A stretch of DNA of 6,643 nt from Acidobacteriota bacterium (lineage in GTDB: Bacteria > Acidobacteriota > Vicinamibacteria > Vicinamibacterales > CAVVIG01), in the NCBI GenBank assembly GCA_016195295.1, contig JACPZV010000213.1:1-6643 (forward strand), read 5' to 3'. Positions within the stretch are counted from its first letter, which is position 1, and each line of letters starts with the position of its first letter. The notes beneath the pieces were generated by a model that saw only the letters and a list, made by a program, of their open reading frames with translations, did no database searches and had not been told where the DNA came from. The position numbers and the translations under genes are program-made. Positions 1 through 6,079 of the stretch are shown piece by piece.

Positions 1-32
1 AACCCCAGGTAGCCGCATTTCGGGCATTTCAT
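1..32 (-). CDS. Zinc-ribbon protein, first ten codons only (runs off left edge)
   Basis: The ATG at 32-30 on the minus strand overlaps the TGA stop of the preceding TPR gene (ATGA). The frame stays open to the window edge and reads MKCPKCGYLG. Cys3 and Cys6 form a CxxC knuckle at the extreme N-terminus, as is usual for zinc-ribbon proteins where a second CxxC follows some 10-20 residues later. An AGGAG ribosome-binding site lies upstream at 50-46. The overlap implies co-transcription and translational coupling with the TPR gene. What follows the zinc ribbon (for example a membrane domain) cannot be seen, so no function is assigned. The peptide resembles the start of NrdR, which begins MKCPYC, but the residues after it differ and a complete nrdR is present elsewhere in the window. 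The evidence is short but the start, overlap and CxxC motif agree. Confidence 0.6.
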   Translation of the reverse strand, partial: MKCPKCGYLG

Positions 33-886
33 GGGAGGCGCCGATCTCCTTTCTCCCGATCGGCCGAGACCGCGCCCGGCACGTCGGTCAGCGCGAGCAG
101 CTGATGCTGAATGTCGGCCCGCAAGCGATCGGCGTCGGCCTTTTGCGGGTCCGTGGGTCGAACCGATTCAAGCGCGTTGAGCGCATCACGCAGATGCCCG
201 CTTGCCGCGAGCGATCGCGCGCGGGCCAAGCTCATCTCACCGCGACGCGGCAGCGGCAGCGTGACTTCGCGCGTGGCGGGGGCCACAACGGCCGCCGGCG
301 CTTCATCAGCGCCGGTGAGCACGAGCAGCGAGCGCCACTCGAAACGGTCCGACGATGTGACGAAGCGCGCGCCCAGCGCGGCGATCGCCACCACGAGTCC
401 CGCGACGATCATCGCTGCCGTGACCGTCCGCCGGCGGCTGCCAGGCGCGCGCGCGGCTCTGGTCCGTTCTGCTCGTCCGGCACGCGCCGGCATCGCGGGA
501 ACCGACGCGGCCTCGAGACGCGCGAGCCGATCGAGCACGGCCAGCGCTTGCTCCGACGGCGCGCCGCCATCGATCGCGGCCTGGAGCAGGCGCCGGGCTT
601 CCTCGCCATCGCCGCGGTCGAACGCCGCGACGCCGTTTTGCAGGAGCTCCTCGGACTCGCGCTGGCGCTCGGCGAGCGCGCTGCGGGCCCGCTCGATGTA
701 GGCGCGCGCGCGGGCGTGGCTGCGGTCGATGAAGAGCGCGCGCGTCCAGACGTTGATGGCGTGTTCGTACCGCGCGGCGAAATAGTGATCGAGGCCGACC
801 AGCAGGAGTTGCTCGATCTTCTCGTCGCGATCCACACCCGCGTCGTCGTTCGTCGGTGAACCGTCGGCGCGAAGTGGATCATCCAT
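29..886 (-). CDS. Uncharacterised TPR protein with one central membrane segment
   Basis: The protein has 285 residues from the ATG at 886. A TTG in the same frame at 919 is rejected because the best promoter -10 box (915-910) lies downstream of it. Residues 26-59 and 78-111 look like two TPR hairpins (GLDHYFAARYEHAINVWTRA, then a GVAAFDRGDGEEARRLL repeat), separated by a charged helix rich in Arg and Glu. An Ala/Arg-rich linker (about 128-153) leads to one hydrophobic segment at about 155-176, preceded by RRR. By the positive-inside rule the N-terminal TPRs should be cytoplasmic. The C-terminal part (about 217-266, with SLAASGHLRDALNAL) again looks like a TPR-type helix pair and would lie outside the membrane. 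There is no signal peptide and no catalytic motif. TPRs usually bind protein partners, so a scaffold or assembly role is possible but is inference. It is transcribed away from ftcD and overlaps the following zinc-ribbon gene by 4 nt. I know no characterised homologue. Confidence 0.85.
   Translation of the reverse strand: MDDPLRADGSPTNDDAGVDRDEKIEQLLLVGLDHYFAARYEHAINVWTRALFIDRSHARARAYIERARSALAERQRESEELLQNGVAAFDRGDGEEARRLLQAAIDGGAPSEQALAVLDRLARLEAASVPAMPARAGRAERTRAARAPGSRRRTVTAAMIVAGLVVAIAALGARFVTSSDRFEWRSLLVLTGADEAPAAVVAPATREVTLPLPRRGEMSLARARSLAASGHLRDALNALESVRPTDPQKADADRLRADIQHQLLALTDVPGAVSADREKGDRRLP
46..50 (-). promoter_or_regulatory. Ribosome-binding site AGGAG for the zinc-ribbon gene
   Basis: AGGAG reads on the minus strand inside the last codons of the TPR gene, 13 nt before the zinc-ribbon ATG at 32. 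The spacing is longer than the usual 5-9 nt. A CTCCC just before the ATG (37-33) could pair with it, so the site may work mainly when ribosomes arrive from the upstream gene. Confidence 0.4.
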
Positions 887-909
887 ACCGCAATTGTGAA
901 ACCGCGGCC

Positions 910-938
910 AGTATAGCAAAGCGTCTGGCAGAAGTACA
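910..938 (-). promoter_or_regulatory. Candidate promoter for the TPR/zinc-ribbon genes
   Basis: On the minus strand there is an extended -10 box, TGCTATACT, with the hexamer TATACT at 915-910 (5 of 6 to TATAAT). Seventeen nt further upstream is a weak -35, TGTACT (938-933, 3 of 6). Transcription would start near 903, giving a leader of about 17 nt before the ATG at 886. No clear Shine-Dalgarno sequence is seen in that leader. The AT-rich box stands out in GC-rich surroundings. Confidence 0.45.
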
Positions 939-955
939 GCGCCGCGCGATAGAAT
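925..955 (+). promoter_or_regulatory. Candidate promoter for ftcD, possibly leaderless
   Basis: TAGAAT at 950-955 matches the sigma-70 -10 box at 5 of 6 positions. CTGGCA at 925-930 matches the -35 at 4 of 6, but with a long 19-nt spacer. Transcription would start at about 962-967, at or just before the ATG at 967, and no Shine-Dalgarno sequence is visible, so the mRNA may be leaderless. The same CTGGCA can also be read as the -24 part of a sigma-54-like element, with GC at 939-940. The region overlaps the promoter of the divergent TPR gene. Confidence 0.4.
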
Positions 956-966
956 CGATTCCCCGC

Positions 967-1863
967 ATGCTCATCGAGTGCGTACCGAACGTCAGCGAGG
1001 GGCGCCGAGCCGAGATCATCGCGGCGATGGTCGAGGCCATCCGTCAGGTGTCGGGCGTTCGCGTCCTCGACGTCTCGTCCGATGCATCACACAATCGTTC
1101 TGTGCTGACGCTTGTCGGCGACGCGGCCGGCGTGGAACGCGACGTTCTCGTCCGCGTCGAGCGCGCCGTCGCTGACATCGATCTGCGCACGCACCGCGGC
1201 GAGCATCCCCGCCTCGGCGCCGTGGACGTCGTGCCCTTCATCCCGATCGAAGGCGTCACGATGGCCGACTGCGCCGCGCTCAGCCGGAAGGTCGGCGCCG
1301 TGGTGGCGGAGCGCTACGGTGTGCCGGTCTACTTGTACGAGGAAGCGTCGACGAATCCCGCGAGAAAAAATCTCGAAGACATCCGTCGCGGCGAGTTCGA
1401 AGGTTTGACCGCCAAGATGACGACGCCGGGCTGGGCGCCGGATTTCGGTCCGTCGGCGCCGCATCCGAGCGCGGGCGCGTCGGTCGTCGGCGCCCGAATG
1501 CCGCTGATCGCGTACAACATCAACCTCGCGACCGACCGCCTCGATGTCGCCAAGCAGATCGCGTCGGCCATCCGCCAGAGCAGCGGCGGATTCCGGTACG
1601 TGAAGGCGATGGGCGTCACGCTCGCGGATCGCGGCATCGTGCAGGTGTCGATGAACCTGTCCAACTTCGAGAAGACGCCTCTCGCCCGCGTCTTCGAGGC
1701 GGTCAAGCGCGAGGCGGCTCGTTATGGCGTCGCGATTCTCGAGAGCGAAATCGTCGGGCTCGTGCCCTCGGCCGCGCTGAGCGGCGCCGCCGAGTTCTAC
1801 CTGCAGCTCGGGAACTTCAGAGCCGACCAGGTCCTCGAGACCAAACTCAGACAGCTCGGGTGA
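967..1863 (+). CDS. ftcD: Glutamate formimidoyltransferase (EC 2.1.2.5), monofunctional
   Basis: This cytoplasmic enzyme transfers the formimino group from N-formimino-L-glutamate to tetrahydrofolate, giving glutamate and 5-formimino-THF, the last step of one histidine degradation route and a link to one-carbon metabolism. The 298 residues follow the mammalian FTCD transferase domain closely: LIECVPNVSEG at the N-terminus, HRGEHPRLGAVDVVPFIP (76-93) with His80 aligning with the catalytic His82 of the pig enzyme, GVPVYLYEEA (118-127), WAPDFGP (156-162), GARMPLIAYNINL (175-187) and a C-terminal ESEIVGLVP. Both transferase subdomains (about 1-180 and 181-298) are complete and the cyclodeaminase domain of the animal enzyme is absent, as in many bacteria. 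The ATG at 967 is chosen because the family starts right there; the frame is open upstream from 856, but those codons match nothing and overlap the promoter. No hut gene or cyclodeaminase gene (fchA) is visible nearby. It converges on ntrX. Confidence 0.95.
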   Translation: MLIECVPNVSEGRRAEIIAAMVEAIRQVSGVRVLDVSSDASHNRSVLTLVGDAAGVERDVLVRVERAVADIDLRTHRGEHPRLGAVDVVPFIPIEGVTMADCAALSRKVGAVVAERYGVPVYLYEEASTNPARKNLEDIRRGEFEGLTAKMTTPGWAPDFGPSAPHPSAGASVVGARMPLIAYNINLATDRLDVAKQIASAIRQSSGGFRYVKAMGVTLADRGIVQVSMNLSNFEKTPLARVFEAVKREAARYGVAILESEIVGLVPSAALSGAAEFYLQLGNFRADQVLETKLRQLG

Positions 1864-1921
1864 GAGGCGTCCGGGTCGATCAGCAACCGCTCGACAGCCG
1901 CCCGATGCCGCGCTTCGTCGA

Positions 1922-3313
1922 CTACGCGCCGTCCTCGTCCGCGTCGGATCGTCGCGACGGTGCAATCCCGAACGCCTTCATCTTCCGGTAGAGATTGCTG
2001 CGTTCGACGCCGAGCACGTCGGCCGTGCGCGACATGTTCCCCTGCTGCTCGGCAAGCGTCCGCAGGATGACGTCGCGCTCGAACTGGTCGCGCGCCTCGT
2101 GCAACGTTTGACGCTCTCCCGGCGCATCCGGAACGGGGCCGCGCGAAAGCGCGCTCGGATCGAGGAAGCTCAGGTCGGCGGTCGAAATGGTCTCGCCCGG
2201 CGCCATGATCATGAGCCGCTCGATGACGTTTCTCAGCTCGCGCACGTTGCCCGGCCACGGATAGCGCTGGAGGACGGCGCGCGCCGCCGGGTTCAGGCTC
2301 TTGAGGCGCCGGCCGTACTCGCGCGCGAACTCCGCCATGAAGTGGTCCGCGAGCAACGGGATGTCCTCCTGCCGATCGCGCAGCGGCGGAACGAAAATCG
2401 GGATGACGTTGAGGCGGAAGTAGAGGTCCTCGCGGAACTGGCCGGCGCGGATCTTGGCCGGCAAGTCTTTGTTGGTCGCCGCCAGCACGCGAACGTCCAC
2501 CTTGATGCGCGCCGTGCCGCCCACCGCCTCCAGCGTCTGCTCCTGGAGCGCGCGCAGCACCTTGGCTTGCGTCTTCACGCTCATGTCGCCGATCTCGTCG
2601 ATGAACAGCGTGCCCCCGTCGGCGGCCTCGAACTTCCCGCGTCGATCCGCGACCGCGCCGGTGAACGCGCCGCGCACGTGGCCGAAGAGTTCGCTTTCGA
2701 TCAACTCTTCGGGAATCGCCGCGCAGTTCACTTCCACGAACGCCGCCGCGCGACGCCGGCTCAACTGGTGAATCGTCCGCGCGACGAGCTCCTTGCCGGT
2801 GCCGTTTTCGCCGTAGATGAGCACGCGGCCGTTGGTGGGCGCCGCCATGGCGACCTGTTCGCGCAACTGCCGCATCGCGTAGCTTTCGCCCACCATCGAC
2901 TGCTGGCGATCGACCCGCGCGCGCAGCACGCGGTTCTCGGCCTCGAGGCGACGCTGATGCAGCGCGTTGCGAATCACGAGCACCGTCTTTTCGAGCGAGA
3001 GTGGTTTCTCGACGAAGTCGAACGCGCCGAGCTTGATCGCCCGTACGGCCGATTCGATATTGCCGTGGCCCGAGATCAACACCACTTGCGCGTCCACCTG
3101 GCGCTCGCGTAGCCGCGCCAGCGTCGCGAGACCGTCCATCCCAGGCAACCACACGTCGAGGACGATGAGGTCGACGGGCCCGCGCGTCACGCGTTCGAGG
3201 CACGCTTCACCGCTCGACACGGCCTCGACGCCGTACCCTTCGTCGCGCAGCACACCGCTCAGCGCGGTCCGCACGCCGGGTTCGTCGTCGACGATCAGAA
3301 TCGTGGGTCTCAA
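1922..3313 (-). CDS. ntrX: NtrX-type sigma-54-dependent response regulator
   Basis: A 463-residue NtrC-family activator, the probable partner of the kinase encoded just upstream. The receiver domain (about 1-120) has acidic Asp9/Asp10, phosphoacceptor Asp53 in DVWLPGMDG, Ser81 and Lys103. The DVWLPG and SGHGNIE stretches are typical of NtrX rather than NtrC. The AAA+ domain (about 140-370) has Walker A GENGTGKE (168-175), an intact sigma-54 contact loop GAFTGA (215-220), Walker B GGTLFIDEI (233-241), FREDLYFRLNV (293-303) with the arginine-finger candidates Arg294 and Arg300, and WPGNVREL (353-360). A Fis-type helix-turn-helix lies at about 407-448 (NMSRTADVLGVERSNLYRKM), followed by a short acidic tail. 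All parts for ATP-driven open-complex formation are present. The start is TTG at 3313, overlapping the ntrY TGA (TTGA); the next Met lies inside the receiver domain, and no strong ribosome-binding site is seen, so translation is probably coupled to ntrY. NtrX naming rests on motifs and the NtrY-like partner. The signal is unknown: nitrogen and oxygen/redox roles are known for relatives. Confidence 0.93.
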   Translation of the reverse strand: MRPTILIVDDEPGVRTALSGVLRDEGYGVEAVSSGEACLERVTRGPVDLIVLDVWLPGMDGLATLARLRERQVDAQVVLISGHGNIESAVRAIKLGAFDFVEKPLSLEKTVLVIRNALHQRRLEAENRVLRARVDRQQSMVGESYAMRQLREQVAMAAPTNGRVLIYGENGTGKELVARTIHQLSRRRAAAFVEVNCAAIPEELIESELFGHVRGAFTGAVADRRGKFEAADGGTLFIDEIGDMSVKTQAKVLRALQEQTLEAVGGTARIKVDVRVLAATNKDLPAKIRAGQFREDLYFRLNVIPIFVPPLRDRQEDIPLLADHFMAEFAREYGRRLKSLNPAARAVLQRYPWPGNVRELRNVIERLMIMAPGETISTADLSFLDPSALSRGPVPDAPGERQTLHEARDQFERDVILRTLAEQQGNMSRTADVLGVERSNLYRKMKAFGIAPSRRSDADEDGA

Positions 3314-5586
3314 CAGGGCAGCTCGATGGTGAAGCGGGTGCCGCGGGGCGTGTTATCACCGACGTCGATGTTCCCGCCATGTTCCGCGATGATGCGGCGC
3401 ACGATCGCGAGACCGAGCCCGCTGCCCCGCCGCTTCGTCGAGTAGTACGGGAGGAACAGCTTTTCGCGCTCAGCCGCGGGAATCCCCGGACCATCGTCGG
3501 CCACGATCACGCGGACCACGTTGTTGGCCGCGTCAAGCTGTGTTTCCACGGCGATGCAGCCACGACGCTCCATGGCCTCAATCGCATTGTCGACAAGGTT
3601 GATGATCACGCGCCGGATCTGTTCGGCGTCGAGCTTCACCAGCGGCACGCCTGAGGCGTACCGCTGTTCGAGACGCACGTCGGTGAAGATGCCATTGTAG
3701 AGCGCGATCGTATCCGCCAGGAGCTGACTGAGATCGGTCGGCACCGTGCGCGGCGACGGCATCCGCGCGAACTGCGAGAACTCGTCCACGAGTCCTTTGA
3801 GCGATTCCACTTCCCCAACGATCGTTTCGGTGCATTCGTCGACGATCCCCCGCGTCTCAGCCGGCGCGCTCGCGAAGTGTCGCCGCAGCCGCTCCGCCGA
3901 AAGTTGAATCGGCGTCAGCGGATTCTTGATCTCGTGGGCGAGTCGCCGCGCCACCTCGCGCCAGGCCGCCACTTTCTGCGCGCGAATCAACGGGGTCACA
4001 TCATCGATGACGAGCACGGCGCCTTCGGGCGCGCCGCTGTCGCCGACCAGCGCGGCCGCCACGGCCGCCAGATGCAGCTCCTGCCCGTCACGGGCCAGCG
4101 CGATCTCGTGCGCCGTGGGGTCCGTTTTCTCCCGCGCGGCGCCGGAGAGCAACTTGCCAAACGGCTGGAGGTCCTGGCGACCGAACACGAGCGGCACGGG
4201 CTGCCCGACGACTTGCGCGTCCAGACCCAGCAGGCGCGCCGCCGCGCTGTTGATCGTCGTGATCTGGCCAGCCCGGTCGACGGAAACCACGCCGGTCGTG
4301 ATTCGCTTCAGAATCGTTTCGATGTAGCGCCGGCGCCCTTCGACCTCCAGGTGCTTGCGCTCGAGATCAACCGTGCTCCGCTCGACGCGGCGCCGGCTCG
4401 TCGCGAGCTCGCTCGCCATCGCGTTAAAGGCCTCCACCAACGAACCGAACTCGTCGTGACTCTGCGGCTCGACACGCTGGTCGAGGCGGCCGGCCCCGAT
4501 CTCGCGAGCGGCGGCGGCCAATTGTTGCGCCGGTCCCGTGATCCGCTTCGCCATGTACAGACCCATCCACGTGGCACCGACGAGAATCGTCAGCGTCACC
4601 ATCAGAAAGAACGAGAGGTAGACGCCGGCCAGCGGCCGCTTGAGGACGCGCAGTTGGTTGTAGTCCTCGAAGGCTCGCGTCATCCGGCGCGCGCGCGCGG
4701 CCAGCTCTCCGGTCAGGTAATCCGTCGCGACCACGACGCCGATCGTTTCGCCGGTTTTCGATTTGATGACGGCCGCGGCTCGCAGAAGGTCGCCAGAGTC
4801 TCCCAACCGCTCGACCGAGGTTTCGGCTGACCCGCCCAGGGCCTGCGCGGCGAGCCGATCGGTCGCCGCGCGGCTGTATCCGGGTGGGAGCTGGGGCACC
4901 GCGACGTCGACCACGGGCTCGAGACTGGGCAGCGACCGCGTCGAACCGGCGACGCGGTACACCTGCACCATTTGGACGCGCTGCAGCGTCACGTCGGGGG
5001 CCAGCAGATCGCGAATCGGGCGCACGTCGCTGTTCGTCAAGTCCACCGCCGACAGCGCGCGCGCCAGGCGGCGGGCATGATCGCTCACCAACATTTGGCG
5101 CTCGTGGTAGTAGTCGCTCGCGATTCTGTTCGCGGACGACAGCACCTCGTCCATTGGCGCGTTGAACCAGCGATCGACGCTGCGGTTGATGAGCTCGCTG
5201 CCGACAATGAGGACAAGCACGGCCGGCACGAACGTCATCGCGAGCAGCAGCACCACGAGCTTGGCCCGGAATCGGGCAAATGGCAGCGCTCGGCGGCGCT
5301 CGACAAAGAGTTTGATCAAGTTGCGCGCCAGGACGAACACCAGCGCGACCAACATCGTCAGGTCGACGGCCGAAAGGGCATAGAGAACGAACTCGCTCAG
5401 GAAGTCCAGGGAGAAGGGCGTGGTGCCGCGCGCGATGGCGACCAGCGCGAGGAACACGACCACGAGCACACCGATGCCGGTCAGGATGAGCCGCGGATTA
5501 TCCCGGAACCGTCGTCGCGCCGGAGGGGGCGTCGGCCCGGCCCCGCTCGTCCGTCTCGGCGTGATGGACGTCACTGTCGCGGGCAT
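3310..5586 (-). CDS. ntrY: NtrY-type membrane sensor histidine kinase
   Basis: A 758-residue sensor kinase. A Pro/Arg-rich cytoplasmic tail (1-32) precedes three membrane segments at about 33-52, 66-88 and 110-130, with the NtrY-like join ending NRSVDRWF. An extracytoplasmic sensor domain of about 190 residues follows (131-318), then a fourth membrane segment (about 319-344), a HAMP domain (about 345-398 with DEFGSLVEAFNAM), a coiled linker, a PAS domain (about 420-535), and the HisKA domain with phosphoacceptor His551 in HEIKNPLTPI. The ATPase domain has an N box (INLVDNAIEAM, 662-672), G1 DDGPGI (697-702), the F-box region LFLPYYSTK (710-718) and G2 GSGLGLAI (721-728). All catalytic motifs are intact, so it should autophosphorylate and pass phosphate to Asp53 of the NtrX protein. 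The start is the ATG at 5586, with only a weak GAG upstream, 34 nt after nrdR. The 3' end overlaps ntrX by 4 nt. The ligand cannot be read from the sequence. Confidence 0.93.
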   Translation of the reverse strand: MPATVTSITPRRTSGAGPTPPPARRRFRDNPRLILTGIGVLVVVFLALVAIARGTTPFSLDFLSEFVLYALSAVDLTMLVALVFVLARNLIKLFVERRRALPFARFRAKLVVLLLAMTFVPAVLVLIVGSELINRSVDRWFNAPMDEVLSSANRIASDYYHERQMLVSDHARRLARALSAVDLTNSDVRPIRDLLAPDVTLQRVQMVQVYRVAGSTRSLPSLEPVVDVAVPQLPPGYSRAATDRLAAQALGGSAETSVERLGDSGDLLRAAAVIKSKTGETIGVVVATDYLTGELAARARRMTRAFEDYNQLRVLKRPLAGVYLSFFLMVTLTILVGATWMGLYMAKRITGPAQQLAAAAREIGAGRLDQRVEPQSHDEFGSLVEAFNAMASELATSRRRVERSTVDLERKHLEVEGRRRYIETILKRITTGVVSVDRAGQITTINSAAARLLGLDAQVVGQPVPLVFGRQDLQPFGKLLSGAAREKTDPTAHEIALARDGQELHLAAVAAALVGDSGAPEGAVLVIDDVTPLIRAQKVAAWREVARRLAHEIKNPLTPIQLSAERLRRHFASAPAETRGIVDECTETIVGEVESLKGLVDEFSQFARMPSPRTVPTDLSQLLADTIALYNGIFTDVRLEQRYASGVPLVKLDAEQIRRVIINLVDNAIEAMERRGCIAVETQLDAANNVVRVIVADDGPGIPAAEREKLFLPYYSTKRRGSGLGLAIVRRIIAEHGGNIDVGDNTPRGTRFTIELPC

Positions 5587-5620
5587 AAGTCTCGTCGGTG
5601 GTTGTCTGCGGTTCGGGCGT

Positions 5621-6079
5621 TCACTCTTTGACGTTCAGCAGGTCCTTGAGCTCGCTCATGAATTCACCCAGGTCGCGGAAGTGCCGGTACACCGAGGCAA
5701 ATCGGACGTACGCCACCTTGTCGAGCTTCTTGAGCTCCTCCATCACGAACGCGCCGATGTCGGCGGTCGCGATTTCCTTCTCGGGTCGCTCCTGGAGGGT
5801 CGCTTCGACGCGATCGGCGACCGCTTCGAGGTCGGCGACTTTGACTGGCCGCTTCTCACAGGCCTTCAGCAAGCCCGCGATCAGCTTCTGTCGTTCGAAC
5901 CGCTCGCGCGTCCCGTCCTTTTTCACCACCATATACGGGATCTCGTCAATCCGCTCGTAGCTGGTGAAACGCTTGCCGCAGTCCAAACACTCGCGGCGGC
6001 GGCGAATGACCTCGCCCTCCTTCGACTCGCGCGAATCCACGACCTTGTCGCCGAGATGACTGCAATACGGACACTTCAT
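5621..6079 (-). CDS. nrdR: NrdR, ATP-cone repressor of ribonucleotide reductase genes
   Basis: A 152-residue protein, the usual NrdR length. The N-terminal zinc ribbon starts MKCPYC, with Cys3, Cys6, Cys31 and Cys34 as metal ligands and the family stretch DSRESKEGEVIRRRRECLDC. The ATP-cone domain (about 49-139) begins VVKKDGTRERFERQKLIAGL and contains KACEKRPV; RFASVYRHFRDLGEF closes it as in known members. In studied bacteria, NrdR binds ATP or dATP through the cone and represses nrd genes at paired NrdR boxes when dATP is high. The ATG at 6079 overlaps the stop of the flippase-like gene upstream (ATGA) and has no strong ribosome-binding site, which points to coupled translation. No nrd gene and no obvious NrdR box is seen in the window, so its targets lie elsewhere. 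Its position ahead of ntrYX is less familiar than the ribD, nusB or glyA neighbourhoods often seen. Confidence 0.97.
   Translation of the reverse strand: MKCPYCSHLGDKVVDSRESKEGEVIRRRRECLDCGKRFTSYERIDEIPYMVVKKDGTRERFERQKLIAGLLKACEKRPVKVADLEAVADRVEATLQERPEKEIATADIGAFVMEELKKLDKVAYVRFASVYRHFRDLGEFMSELKDLLNVKE

Noticed and set aside
856..966. Upstream in-frame extension of ftcD by 37 codons
   Set aside because: The extra residues match no part of the family, cross the promoter region and overlap the start of the divergent gene.
1875..1895. Inverted repeat GTCGA/TCGAC between ftcD and ntrX as a terminator
   Set aside because: The stem is only 5 bp with an 11-nt loop and no T-run on either strand.
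1864..1921. Possible frameshifted extension of ntrX (minus-strand VDEARHRAAVERLLIDPDAS)
   Set aside because: NtrX proteins normally end just after the helix-turn-helix, as here at the TAG 1924-1922. The peptide reads plausibly but is in another frame, and nothing is missing from the regulator.
2099..3112. Long plus-strand open frames opposite ntrX and ntrY (for example 2099-3112 and 3877-4830)
   Set aside because: They are antisense shadows of well-supported genes, with His/Arg-rich translations and no recognisable domain.
1797..3203. A 468-codon open frame on the minus strand, in another frame from ntrX
   Set aside because: It lies inside ntrX, its product is an Arg/Ala-rich low-complexity string typical of shifted frames in GC-rich DNA, and the ntrX frame carries every family motif.
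4572..4587. TGGCAC as a sigma-54 -24 box
   Set aside because: It lies within ntrY coding sequence and there is no GC at the -12 spacing.
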